Shown here piece by piece: positions 7,518 to 15,300 of a stretch of DNA of 20,677 nucleotides. The notes below the pieces were generated by a model. The model had not been told where the DNA came from. It was given only the letters and a program-made list of their open reading frames with translations, and made no database searches. Source of the stretch: Caldifarciminota bacterium (GTDB taxonomy: Bacteria > Hydrothermota > UBA3072 > WFRC01); assembly GCA_015486685.1 (NCBI GenBank), contig WFRC01000317.1, positions 1-20,677 on the forward strand. Direction: 5' to 3'. Each line of letters opens with the position of its first letter. Position 1 is the stretch's first letter. Made by a program: the position numbers and the translations under genes.

Positions 7518-8595
7518 AAAAGGTATAATCTTTGGATTGCTTATTTTAATATTTGCCTTTGGAGGTGAGTATATAACACTAAATATGGCAAAGCCGAAAA
7601 AAACAAAGGACTCAGTTGATACAATCACAAAAATATCAAAGGCTCTTGCCAAAACTCTGGCATTTATAGTGAAAGAAAGTGTTGTTGACGAAGATGAAAT
7701 TGTTACATCAATGCTTGCCAATAGGTTTTTAAAGGGTGAAAAGGTGATTAAATATGGAATTATTATTACAAATGATAGAACAATCCTTGCGCATCCTGAT
7801 TCTACAAAGATATTGAAGAAATACAGTTCAGGTGGATTGAAATCCTTAGGTCATTCTTCATTCCTGGCTCAAACAACCTCTTCTGGCATATTAGATATTG
7901 CCGTCCCTGTAATATACGAGGGCAAAAAAGTGGGAGAGGTGCATTTAGGAATAGAAAAGCCCAAAAAGAAGACAAAAAATGGCAAAATTTCACCTATAAT
8001 GTTTATTATGCCTATAATCTTAATGCTTCTTACAATGATTGGGATAGGTAAACCAGGAACAGGTGTAAAGGGCGTTTCCGTAGAGGATTTAAAGAGTGAG
8101 ATGGAAGCAATGCAGGAATCTATCGGGCACTTAAAAAATCAAGAGAGTGAAATTACTACTGAAGTAGAGAAGAAAAAGGGTGAGCTCACTGAGATAGAGT
8201 CTAAAATTAAAGATGCGCAATCGGCAGAGGAAAAATTGCCCGATGCAAAAAAAGAATATGATAAGGTAAAGGCAGAGATTGAAAAATTAAATACTGAGAA
8301 ATCTACCCTTGAAGATGAAATACAGAAAAAGAAGGAAGAAATTGCAAACTTAAAATCTGCTCCTACTTCATCAGGTGAAGCAGTTTCTCTGGATGCAATT
8401 GTCGGCGGGAGTAAGGATAATAGCGGAGAAATAACTAAGAGGATTGATACAAAAAAGAAACAGGAAGTCGAACTAACCCAGAGAATAGTTGCAAAAAGGA
8501 GGGAGGAAATTGCCCTTTCAGCCAGGATTGAAGCGAAAAGAAAAGAATTACTTCAATTAGAAAGAAAAATTGATGAACTAAAAGGGCAAGCATAA
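7510..8595 (+). CDS. Membrane Cache-like sensor with long cytoplasmic coiled coil
   Basis: I do not recognise a named family for the whole 361-residue protein. TM1 is about residues 5-22 and TM2 about 160-180. Between them lies an extracytoplasmic domain with VIKYGIIITNDRTILAHPD (79-97) and GILDIAVPVIYEGKKVGEVHLGI (126-148, read as two motifs). This is the usual ending of PAS-like Cache domains, which bind small ligands. After TM2 comes a charged coiled coil (about 190-283), a short Ser/Gly-rich break, then three 14-residue repeats (308-349). No kinase, methyl-accepting, GGDEF or HD domain follows, so signalling would have to go through the coiled coil. ATG 7510 is chosen because AAAGGAGG (7496-7503) lies 6 nt upstream; an upstream in-frame ATG at 7423 overlaps the kinase gene. 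Position suggests a partner or regulator of the Wzz-kinase. Confidence 0.75.
   Translation: MSKKGIIFGLLILIFAFGGEYITLNMAKPKKTKDSVDTITKISKALAKTLAFIVKESVVDEDEIVTSMLANRFLKGEKVIKYGIIITNDRTILAHPDSTKILKKYSSGGLKSLGHSSFLAQTTSSGILDIAVPVIYEGKKVGEVHLGIEKPKKKTKNGKISPIMFIMPIILMLLTMIGIGKPGTGVKGVSVEDLKSEMEAMQESIGHLKNQESEITTEVEKKKGELTEIESKIKDAQSAEEKLPDAKKEYDKVKAEIEKLNTEKSTLEDEIQKKKEEIANLKSAPTSSGEAVSLDAIVGGSKDNSGEITKRIDTKKKQEVELTQRIVAKRREEIALSARIEAKRKELLQLERKIDELKGQA
8431..8556 (+). repeat. Three 14-residue (double-heptad) repeats in the sensor's tail
   Basis: Residues 308-321 (ITKRIDTKKKQEVE), 322-335 (LTQRIVAKRREEIA) and 336-349 (LSARIEAKRKELLQ) align without gaps, and a fourth partial copy LERKIDELK follows. 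The DNA copies have diverged, so this is an old protein-level repeat. Confidence 0.8.
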
Positions 8596-8599
8596 TAAT
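8570..8599 (+). promoter_or_regulatory. Possible weak leaderless promoter for leuS
   Basis: TTGATG (8570-8575), an 18-nt spacer and AATAAT (8594-8599) lie 6 nt before ATG 8606. The geometry copies the stronger promoters, and leuS has no ribosome site, but both hexamers are imperfect and overlap the upstream coding end. Confidence 0.25.
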
Positions 8600-8605
8600 T
8601 CCCTT

Positions 8606-11056
8606 ATGTACAATTGTCAGGAGATAGAAGAGAAGGTAAAAAAATTCTGGGAGGGTATATCCCTTTATAAAACCCCAAAAAATCCCGAGAAAAAATTTTA
8701 TTTATTGGAAATGTTCGCATATCCATCGGGGGATATACATATTGGACATTTTAGAAACTATACCATAGGCGATGTAATATGGAAGTATAAGAGGATGAGA
8801 GGATTTGATATACTCCATCCATTTGGGTGGGATGCGTTTGGTCTGCCCGCTGAACAGGCGGCTATAAAAAGAGGCATAAGTCCAAAAGAATGGACTATGA
8901 ATAATATAAAAATATCAAAAAACACCCTGAAAAGATTGGGAATAAGTTATGATTGGGATAGAGAAATTTTGACCTGTGTTCCTGAATATTACCGCTGGAC
9001 TCAGTGGCTGTTCTTAAAACTCTATTCAAAAGGACTTGTTTACAGGAAGAAATCATATGTAAACTGGTGCCCTGAATGCAAAACAGTGCTTGCGAATGAG
9101 CAGGTAATAGGTGGTGTATGCTGGCGGTGTGGTACACCTGTGATTAAAAAAGAAATGGAGCAGTGGTATATAAAAATCACTGACTATGCAGAGAGATTAT
9201 TAAATGATTTAGATAAACTTGGGCAATGGCCTGAAAATATCAAGATAATGCAGAGAAATTGGATAGGAAGGAGTGAAGGTGTTGAAATCCATTTCCCTGT
9301 GGACAATAAAAATAAACTACCTGTTTTTACTACAAGAGCAGATACACTCTATGGAGTAACATTTCTCTCTATTGCCCCGGAACACCCATTTGTTCAGAAA
9401 TTTATCCTGAAAAGGTCAAAAAATAGTAATGAAATTCAGAAATATGTTGAAGATGCGTTAAAGAAACCTGAGATTGAAAGAACAAGGGAGGATAGAGAGA
9501 AAACAGGTGTAAGAACAGGACTATTTGCAAAGCACCCCCTAACAGGTGAGAATATTGAAATCTGGGTTGCAGACTATGTAATATACAGTTATGGAACAGG
9601 TATCGTGATGGGTGTTCCCGCACACGACGGCAGAGATTTTCTATTTGCGAAAAAATATGGATTGCCTATGAAAGTTGTAATTAAGCCAGAAAATGGAGAG
9701 TTAAATTTCCCACTGGAAGAGGCGTATGAAGATTGCGGAATAATGGTAAATTCAGGGGAATTTTCAGGACTTTCATCTGAAAAAGGCATAGAAAAGATTG
9801 CGTCCCATCTAAATAAAGTTGGATTAGGGAAAAAGAAAGTAACATATAGATTAAGAGACTGGCTCATCTCACGGCAAAGATACTGGGGAGCACCCATACC
9901 TATGGTATATTGCGAAAAATGTGGATATGTGCCTGTTTTGGAAAAAGACCTGCCTGTTTTACTGCCCGATGAAAAGAAGGTGGACTTTATCCCAAAGGGT
10001 CGTTCTCCGCTTGAAGATGTTTCGGAATTTTCGAATACAACCTGTCCAAAATGTGGAGGAAAGGCAAGGAGAGACCCTGATACGATGGATACATTTGTAG
10101 ATTCCTCCTGGTATTTTCTCAGATATCTTGACCCAAAAAATCAGGATGAAATCTTTGATTCAAAAGAAGCAGAAAAATGGCTGCCCATAGATTTATACAT
10201 TGGAGGTGTTGAGCACGCTACAGGGCATTTGCTGTATTACAGATTCATCACGAAATTCTTATACGATATAGGGTTAATACCTGTGGACGAACCCACGGTG
10301 AAATTATTTAATCAGGGTATGGTCAGAGATGAAAGTGGCGATATAATGTCTAAATCAAAAGGCAATGTTGTATCCCCTGTGGAGTTAATTGATGAAGTAG
10401 GTATTGATGCAGCAAGGCTATCAATATTATTCTTCGCACCTCCGGAAAGAGAAATTTTATGGTCTAAAAAAGGTGTAAGGGGTGCAGAAAGATTTTTGCA
10501 GAGGGTGTATAATATCTTTGTAAGATATCTATCCCGCGCATTAAATAAGGATAAAATAGAAGATGTAAAAGATGGTTTGCTCTATAAAAAGGTGGAGTAT
10601 TTTACGAAGAGAATTACGGATGATATGGAGAAGATGCAATTTAACACAGGCATAGCAGGCTTAATGGAACTGCTTAATGATATGGAAGATTATAAGAATA
10701 AAGGTTCTCTTGAATTTCAGTATTCATTATATAGATTTAATCTTCTTCTTGCACCATTTGCTCCGTATCTCGCCGAAGAAATTTACCATTGGTGGAAGTG
10801 GGTAGGTAAAGAAGAAAGTATATTTTTTCACAGATGGCCCGAATACAATGCAAATGCGTTAAAAGAAGATGAAACAACGATAATAATTCAGGTTAATGGG
10901 AAATTCAGGGACAAGGTGAGACTGCCCGTTGATAAAGAAAAGGATTTTGTTTTCTCTGAGGCCCGAAAATTACCAAAAATCCAGAAATATCTTGCCAATA
11001 ATCAAATAAAGAATGTCATCTATGTAAAAAACAAGGTCTTAAATATTGTGATTTAG
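8606..11056 (+). CDS. leuS: Leucyl-tRNA synthetase, bacterial type
   Basis: This cytoplasmic class I synthetase charges tRNA-Leu. The 816-residue product has HIGH at 45-48 within FAYPSGDIHIGHFRNYT, a first zinc-type knuckle WCPECKTVLANEQVIGGVCW with a further CxxC-like pair, and the CP1 editing domain with FTTRADTLYGVTFLSIAPEH and GVPAHDGRDFLFA, retaining the editing aspartate. Next come RDWLISRQRYWGAPIPM, a CEKCG...CPKCG knuckle pair, TMDTFVDSSWYFLRY and the KMSKS-type loop MSKSK at 581. The C-terminal anticodon-binding and compact terminal domains are complete. Length is in the usual bacterial range. The start ATG lacks a Shine-Dalgarno and lies 10 nt after the sensor gene; a weak promoter may overlap that gene's end. 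The association with polysaccharide genes is probably just operon packing. Confidence 0.98.
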   Translation: MYNCQEIEEKVKKFWEGISLYKTPKNPEKKFYLLEMFAYPSGDIHIGHFRNYTIGDVIWKYKRMRGFDILHPFGWDAFGLPAEQAAIKRGISPKEWTMNNIKISKNTLKRLGISYDWDREILTCVPEYYRWTQWLFLKLYSKGLVYRKKSYVNWCPECKTVLANEQVIGGVCWRCGTPVIKKEMEQWYIKITDYAERLLNDLDKLGQWPENIKIMQRNWIGRSEGVEIHFPVDNKNKLPVFTTRADTLYGVTFLSIAPEHPFVQKFILKRSKNSNEIQKYVEDALKKPEIERTREDREKTGVRTGLFAKHPLTGENIEIWVADYVIYSYGTGIVMGVPAHDGRDFLFAKKYGLPMKVVIKPENGELNFPLEEAYEDCGIMVNSGEFSGLSSEKGIEKIASHLNKVGLGKKKVTYRLRDWLISRQRYWGAPIPMVYCEKCGYVPVLEKDLPVLLPDEKKVDFIPKGRSPLEDVSEFSNTTCPKCGGKARRDPDTMDTFVDSSWYFLRYLDPKNQDEIFDSKEAEKWLPIDLYIGGVEHATGHLLYYRFITKFLYDIGLIPVDEPTVKLFNQGMVRDESGDIMSKSKGNVVSPVELIDEVGIDAARLSILFFAPPEREILWSKKGVRGAERFLQRVYNIFVRYLSRALNKDKIEDVKDGLLYKKVEYFTKRITDDMEKMQFNTGIAGLMELLNDMEDYKNKGSLEFQYSLYRFNLLLAPFAPYLAEEIYHWWKWVGKEESIFFHRWPEYNANALKEDETTIIIQVNGKFRDKVRLPVDKEKDFVFSEARKLPKIQKYLANNQIKNVIYVKNKVLNIVI

Positions 11057-11152
11057 TCTTACTATGTAATCTTTTACCCACTTCCCCATGGGTTCAGTCA
11101 TTCAAATTTAAAAACTCATTGTTTTACTTTGAATATCAATGTATTACAACTG

Positions 11153-11180
11153 AATTGTCAATTGTCAATGCCTGACCCCT
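11153..11180 (+). repeat. Duplicated heptamer and adjoining CTGACCCC motif
   Basis: AATTGTC occurs twice in tandem (11153-11166), then CTGACCCC follows shortly after. A GGGGTCAG string, the reverse complement of CTGACCCC's core, occurs at about 19819-19826. The pieces resemble dispersed REP-like fragments common in intergenic DNA, but no full element or transposase is present. The rest of 11057-11193 shows no gene and no convincing terminator. Confidence 0.3.
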
Positions 11181-11193
11181 ATAGAAAAAATTA

Positions 11194-11222
11194 TTGACAA
11201 AAAGGAAATTATTCATTATTAT
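11194..11222 (+). promoter_or_regulatory. Leaderless sigma-70 promoter of the lipoate-enzyme operon
   Basis: TTGACA (11194-11199), a 17-nt spacer and TATTAT (11217-11222) are followed by 6 nt and ATG 11229. The predicted transcript begins at the start codon, and no Shine-Dalgarno is correctly placed. Confidence 0.75.
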
Positions 11223-11228
11223 GGAAAT

Positions 11229-11981
11229 ATGAAAAAGGAAAACTGGTATTTTCTTGATACAGGGCATAGAAACCCATTTTTTAATATGGCGATGGACGAA
11301 TCGCTGATGGATTGGTCGAGGGAAACGGGCGTTGTAATTTTGCGCTTTTTCAATTTTAGACCGCGTTCAGTGACCATTGGTTATTTGCAATCTGTGGGAA
11401 AATGGCTGCTAAATCTTGAAAAGAAAGGGATAAAATGGGTAAGGAGACCTACAGGTGGTAGGGCTGTTTTCCATTCCCATGATTTTACATATTCTTTAAT
11501 ATTTCCTGAGCACCATCCTTTGATTGGGGGAACTGTGCTGGAATCATATAAAAAAATCGCAGTAGCATTTAAGGAGAGTTTTAATTTAATGGGACTGAAT
11601 GTTGCGTTAAAAAGGGAAAGGGCTAATGGGAAGGTAGCATACTGTTTTGGCTCTGCTTCCTGGTATGAATTTACATTTCAGTCGAAAAAAATCATTGGAA
11701 GTGCACAGATGAGAAAAAAAGGAGTCGTATTGCAGCAGGGCACAATTATGCTTGATAATCCGGGAAATCCTTATCCGAATGTGAAAGGAATGATTACCAT
11801 AAAGGAAGCAATGAAAAGATATTTTCCTTTGAAAGAGATGAAAAAAATTGTATATGCGGCTTTTGAAAATGTGTTTCCTGTTAAATTTATACCTGTAAAT
11901 CAGGAATTTTATATTAAAGATTTGCTAGATAAATATCAATCTTATGAATGGAACTATGCAAGAAAGGAGAAAGAAATATGA
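11229..11981 (+). CDS. lipM: Octanoyltransferase / lipoate-protein ligase (LipM/LplA type)
   Basis: This cytoplasmic enzyme attaches octanoyl or lipoyl groups to the lysine of lipoyl domains such as GcvH or 2-oxoacid dehydrogenase E2. The 250-residue protein is a complete biotin/lipoate ligase catalytic domain: NMAMDESLMD (19-28), RRPTGGRAVFHSHDFTYSL (72-90), and CFGSASWYEFTFQSKKIIGS beginning at C139. The following SAQMRKKGVVLQQGTIML completes the family core. K154 is the ligase/transferase lysine. C139 sits where LipM-type octanoyltransferases carry the thioester-forming cysteine, so LipM is favoured over LplA; the LplA C-terminal accessory domain is absent. It leads a two-gene operon and overlaps the DUF89 gene by 4 nt (ATGA). 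Lipoyl synthase is not in the window. Confidence 0.8.
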   Translation: MKKENWYFLDTGHRNPFFNMAMDESLMDWSRETGVVILRFFNFRPRSVTIGYLQSVGKWLLNLEKKGIKWVRRPTGGRAVFHSHDFTYSLIFPEHHPLIGGTVLESYKKIAVAFKESFNLMGLNVALKRERANGKVAYCFGSASWYEFTFQSKKIIGSAQMRKKGVVLQQGTIMLDNPGNPYPNVKGMITIKEAMKRYFPLKEMKKIVYAAFENVFPVKFIPVNQEFYIKDLLDKYQSYEWNYARKEKEI

Positions 11982-12823
11982 GGTTACACCCTGAGTGTTT
12001 ACCCTGTGCGGGCAATTTTGGATTAAGGACAATAAGGAGGAGTATTTCTGACGAAAAGCAAGTATGGAAAGTATTAAAGGATGTAATGGAATTTATTGCT
12101 CACTCTGATGAGCACTGGACACCTGCACATCTGGGCACAAAAATAATGGGATTGGTAAGTGAAAAAACAGGGATTTCAGACCCATATAAAGAGGATAAAA
12201 TTATCCAGAATAAGCAGGCACTTAAACTTTATCCCCGTTTGAAAGAACTTGTCCGGGAAGCAAAAGACCCATTAAAGATGGCTCTGATGATTTCGTCGGC
12301 AGGGAATGTGATTGACCTTGGAGTGAGTGGAGAATTTGACCTTGAAGGCACTATGGATAAAATTATGGAGATTAAACTAGCAAAGGATGAGACAGAGGTA
12401 TTCAGGGAAAAGATACAAGCGGCAAAGAGCCTTTTGTTTATCAGTGATAATGCAGGTGAAATTATCTTTGATAGGATACTTCTGGAAACCTTGAACAAAT
12501 CATTGAAAAAAATTGTATCCGTAAAAAGTGGACCTGTCTTGAATGATATTACCATTGACGATGTTTATTCTACAGGGATAGAAAATACTGCTGAAATTAT
12601 AGAAACGGGCTCATCATCGTTGGGCATAATCTGGGAAGATGTATCAGATATGTTCAAAGATATATACAAAAAGGCGGATATTGTTATTGCAAAAGGACAT
12701 GCAAACATTGAAACCCTGGACGATGCAGATAGGGAAATTTTCTTTTTGTTGAAGGCAAAATGTAATGTAGTGGCGGAAGAATTAGGAGTTCCTGTAAATT
12801 CATTCGTTTTTACAAGGATATAA
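11978..12823 (+). CDS. DUF89 / ARMT1-like metal-dependent phosphatase
   Basis: The 281-residue product matches the compact archaeal/bacterial DUF89 subfamily. It has the N-terminal CLPC pair (family form CxPC), SSAGNVIDLGVSGEFD (about 105-120), and the core ISDNAGEIIFDRILLETL, whose Asp and Asn bind the metal. SGPVLNDITIDDVYSTGIE and VIAKGHANIETLDDADREI follow. DUF89 proteins are proposed metabolite damage-control phosphatases that remove unwanted sugar phosphates or phosphate adducts; the substrate here is unknown. The start at ATG 11978 is set by AAAGGAG 8 nt upstream and the 4-nt overlap with the preceding stop; the upstream in-frame ATG at 11948 is less likely. Co-transcription with a lipoate enzyme gives no clear functional link. 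Confidence 0.88.
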   Translation: MRLHPECLPCAGNFGLRTIRRSISDEKQVWKVLKDVMEFIAHSDEHWTPAHLGTKIMGLVSEKTGISDPYKEDKIIQNKQALKLYPRLKELVREAKDPLKMALMISSAGNVIDLGVSGEFDLEGTMDKIMEIKLAKDETEVFREKIQAAKSLLFISDNAGEIIFDRILLETLNKSLKKIVSVKSGPVLNDITIDDVYSTGIENTAEIIETGSSSLGIIWEDVSDMFKDIYKKADIVIAKGHANIETLDDADREIFFLLKAKCNVVAEELGVPVNSFVFTRI

Positions 12824-12899
12824 CTTCAGCTTCTGGGGACGGGGTTTGACATTATGACACTTTTGATGGCTTTAAAAAATAAAATTTAGCAAAAAACTT

Positions 12900-12947
12900 T
12901 TGTCCTTGACTTTTTCAGATTATATGATATTTTAAGTAGAAAAGGAG
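12900..12947 (+). promoter_or_regulatory. Promoter and Shine-Dalgarno of the DUF1015 gene
   Basis: TTGTCC (12900-12905), a 17-nt spacer and TATGAT (12923-12928), or alternatively TTGACT (12906-12911), 16 nt and TATTTT (12928-12933). Either gives a leader of roughly 13-18 nt holding AAAGGAG (12941-12947), 5 nt before ATG 12953. This is the one monocistronic unit here with an ordinary ribosome site, in contrast to the leaderless units. Confidence 0.55.
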
Positions 12948-12952
12948 TAAAT

Positions 12953-14191
12953 ATGGCAGTGATAAAACCATTTAAGGGGTTAAGACCTGTTTTAGAAAAG
13001 GTATCGGAAATTGCATCTCCTCCTTATGATGTTTTGACATCTAAGGAGGCAAGAGAAATTATTAAGAACAATCCTATAAGTTTTTTGAGGATTGTAAAAC
13101 CTGAGGTGGACCTCCCCCCGGATATAAATCTTTATGATGAGAGGGTTTATCTGAAGGGGAAGGAAAACCTTGAAAAATTTATAAATCAAGGCTTGCTTAT
13201 TCAGGATGAAACGCCGTCTTTGTATATATACCAGCAAATAATGGGTAATCATCTTCAAACAGGTGTAGTTGCCTGTGCCTCTGTTGATGAATATGAAGGT
13301 GGAATTATCAAAAAGCACGAGAATACAAGAGAAGAAAAGGAAATGGATAGGTCAAAGCATATTGATATCCTTAATGCACAAACGGGCCCTGTATTCCTCA
13401 CTTATAGAAATAGCCAGGGAATTGATAGTATCATTTCGGAATTGATAAAAGAGTCCCCCCTCTACAATTTTATATCAGAGAATGGTGTAGAACATAAATT
13501 CTGGAAGGTCAGTAAGAAAGAAAATATAGACAGAATTCAAAATGCCTTTTCCCGTATTCCATTCCTTTATATTGCCGACGGGCATCACCGTTCTGCCGCT
13601 GCCTCAAGGGTAAGAAAATGGAGAAGAGATAAAAATCCCTCTCATAATGGGACAGAGGAATACAATTATTTTCTTTCGGTAATATTCCCCGATAATCAGA
13701 TGCTAATAATGGATTATAACAGGGTAGTTAAAGATTTGATGGGTTTATCCCCTGACGAATTTATCGCGGAGGTAAAGAAAAAATTTTTGATAGAAAAGGT
13801 ATCCGACAGATATAAACCTGATAAACCCCATAGATTTGGAATGTTTTTGGATAAACAGTGGTATAAACTTACACCCAAAAATGATATTATTGACGAAAAA
13901 GACCCTGTTAAATCGCTTGATGTGTATATTCTCCAGGAGTATTTACTGAACCCCGTATTGGGTATAAAAAACCCAAGAAAGGATAAGAGAATTTCTTTTG
14001 TCGGAGGAATAAGAGGGATTGAAGCATTGGAGAAAATGGTACAGGAAGAAAAATATAAAGTAGCATTTGCAATGCACCCTACGGATATTAGCAGCTTAAT
14101 GGAGGTTGCTGATGCGAATAAGGTAATGCCGCCAAAATCTACATGGTTTGAGCCGAAACTCAGGAGTGGAATTGTTACACATTTACTATAA
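12953..14191 (+). CDS. DUF1015 family protein
   Basis: The 412-residue product begins AVIKPFKGLRPVLEKVSEIA followed by SPPYDVL, the typical DUF1015 opening. It contains KKHENTREEKEMDRSKHI (about 122-139), with the conserved His/Glu/Asp-Arg pattern, and LYIADGHHRSAAASRVRKW near 205-223, the diagnostic DGHHR motif. The C-terminal part (KVAFAMHPTDISSLMEVADA, VMPPKSTWFEPK) is complete. Full length agrees with the family. DUF1015 is widespread in bacteria and some archaea, often near central amino-acid metabolism genes, but I know no settled biochemical role, so none is assigned. It stands alone: 129 bp after the DUF89 gene, with its own promoter, and 206 bp before the next gene. Confidence 0.9.
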   Translation: MAVIKPFKGLRPVLEKVSEIASPPYDVLTSKEAREIIKNNPISFLRIVKPEVDLPPDINLYDERVYLKGKENLEKFINQGLLIQDETPSLYIYQQIMGNHLQTGVVACASVDEYEGGIIKKHENTREEKEMDRSKHIDILNAQTGPVFLTYRNSQGIDSIISELIKESPLYNFISENGVEHKFWKVSKKENIDRIQNAFSRIPFLYIADGHHRSAAASRVRKWRRDKNPSHNGTEEYNYFLSVIFPDNQMLIMDYNRVVKDLMGLSPDEFIAEVKKKFLIEKVSDRYKPDKPHRFGMFLDKQWYKLTPKNDIIDEKDPVKSLDVYILQEYLLNPVLGIKNPRKDKRISFVGGIRGIEALEKMVQEEKYKVAFAMHPTDISSLMEVADANKVMPPKSTWFEPKLRSGIVTHLL

Positions 14192-14192
14192 T

Positions 14193-14220
14193 GTTGAAAG
14201 TTCGAGGTTCAAAGTGAAAC
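14193..14220 (+). repeat. Four degenerate 7-nt tandem repeats
   Basis: Units start at 14193 (GTTGAAA), 14200 (GTTCGAG), 14207 (GTTCAAA) and 14214 (GTGAAAC), directly after the DUF1015 stop. The unit is roughly GTTCRAR. They begin the 206-bp non-coding region 14192-14397. Confidence 0.65.
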
Positions 14221-14267
14221 AAACGGAAAAGACAAAATGAACGAAACAAATGAGAGAAGTTGTAGGA

Positions 14268-14283
14268 GGGGCTTCCCAGCCCC
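14268..14283. repeat. GC-rich hairpin
   Basis: GGGGCT (14268-14273), a 4-nt loop and AGCCCC (14278-14283) form a perfect 6-bp stem. No T-run follows, so it is not a standard terminator. Like the hairpin at 763 it follows GTAG, which suggests a common short dispersed element. Confidence 0.5.
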
Positions 14284-14322
14284 AATAAGGGGAGGAATAA
14301 TGGAGTATTGTAATGGTGGAAC

Positions 14323-14357
14323 TTAGCGGAAAGCGGTTAGCGGTAGGCGGTCGGCGT
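14323..14357 (+). repeat. Five degenerate 7-nt tandem repeats, GC-rich
   Basis: Units start at 14323 (TTAGCGG), 14330 (AAAGCGG), 14337 (TTAGCGG), 14344 (TAGGCGG) and 14351 (TCGGCGT). The 7-nt period is exact while the first three bases vary. It resembles heptanucleotide short tandem repeats known in cyanobacteria and other bacteria. The remaining sequence to 14397 shows no clear promoter for the ABC operon. Confidence 0.7.
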
Positions 14358-14397
14358 CATCATTACGCCTTACGAAAATATTTCAATCTGGGGAGTT

Positions 14398-15300
14398 ATG
14401 AAGAATATTATTGAGATTGAGAATTTGGTAAAGATTTATCGTTCCCCATTCCTTAGAAAAAAGGTTATGGGATTAAACGGATTAGACCTGAATATACAAG
14501 CAGGTGAAGTCTTCGGACTTCTTGGACCTAATGGTGCGGGGAAAACAACAACAATAAAATTGATAGTGGGTTTATTGAAACCTACATCGGGAAAGGTGCT
14601 AATTTTTGGGGAATCCCCCGGGCTGTCTCAGAAAAGGGTCATTGGATACCTTCCCGAAAATCCTCATTTTTACACCTATCTGACAGGTTTAGAACTGCTC
14701 TCTTTATATGCCCGATTATTTGGAATATGGAATAAGGGAAGAATATACGAGGTGGCAAAATGGACAAAGATTAATTATGCTTTACATCAAAGAATTTCTA
14801 CATATTCCAGGGGTATGGTGCAAAGGATTGGGATTGCCCAGGCACTCTTAAATGACCCCCAACTGCTTATTTTGGATGAACCTTTGTCGGGGCTTGACCC
14901 ACAGGGCAGGAAGGGAATAAAAGATATTTTATTAAAGTTGAAAGAAGAGGGAAAAACAATACTTTTCTCATCTCATATACTTCCGGATGTTGAGATGATT
15001 TGTAATAGGATAGGTATAATCTATAGAGGAAAACTTCTTAACACAGGGGTATTGTCAGAGATTGCAGATATGGAAATAAGAGGTTTTGAGGTGCAGTGTA
15101 GAAATATCCCGAACGATATTAAGAGTGAATATCCCGAGAGGATTCAAAGAGGAGAAGATATATATATATATCTACATAAAGAGGATGAACTGAATGATTT
15201 TCTGAAAAGGATTATTCATGCAAATGGTAAGATAATGGGTGTAGTTCCGAGAAAAAAGACACTGGAAGAATATTTTATCGAGCAGGTGGAAGGCAGATGA
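14398..15300 (+). CDS. ABC-2 type transporter, ATP-binding protein
   Basis: This 300-residue cytoplasmic ATPase powers the membrane partner encoded next. It shows Walker A GPNGAGKTTT (43-52), the Q-loop region VIGYLPENPHFYTYLTGLEL, signature YSRGM (136-140) in place of LSGGM/Q, Walker B LLILDEP (156-162), the D-loop SGLDPQGR and H193 in LFSSHIL. The C-terminal region (about 215-300) matches CcmA/NatA-type exporters, ending in KKTLEEYFIEQV. The substrate is unknown. The ATG at 14398 has GGGAG only 2 nt upstream, unusually close. It begins a five-gene overlapping operon (with permease, TPR, HEAT and HD-GYP genes) and overlaps the permease gene by 4 nt. Confidence 0.95.
   Translation: MKNIIEIENLVKIYRSPFLRKKVMGLNGLDLNIQAGEVFGLLGPNGAGKTTTIKLIVGLLKPTSGKVLIFGESPGLSQKRVIGYLPENPHFYTYLTGLELLSLYARLFGIWNKGRIYEVAKWTKINYALHQRISTYSRGMVQRIGIAQALLNDPQLLILDEPLSGLDPQGRKGIKDILLKLKEEGKTILFSSHILPDVEMICNRIGIIYRGKLLNTGVLSEIADMEIRGFEVQCRNIPNDIKSEYPERIQRGEDIYIYLHKEDELNDFLKRIIHANGKIMGVVPRKKTLEEYFIEQVEGR

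Noticed and set aside
14193..14213. tRNA T-arm remnant (GTTCGAG-like string)
   Set aside because: No acceptor, D or anticodon stems are present; the string is one unit of a 7-nt tandem repeat.
14323..14357. CRISPR-like array
   Set aside because: Units are 7 nt with no spacers, and no cas gene is in the window.
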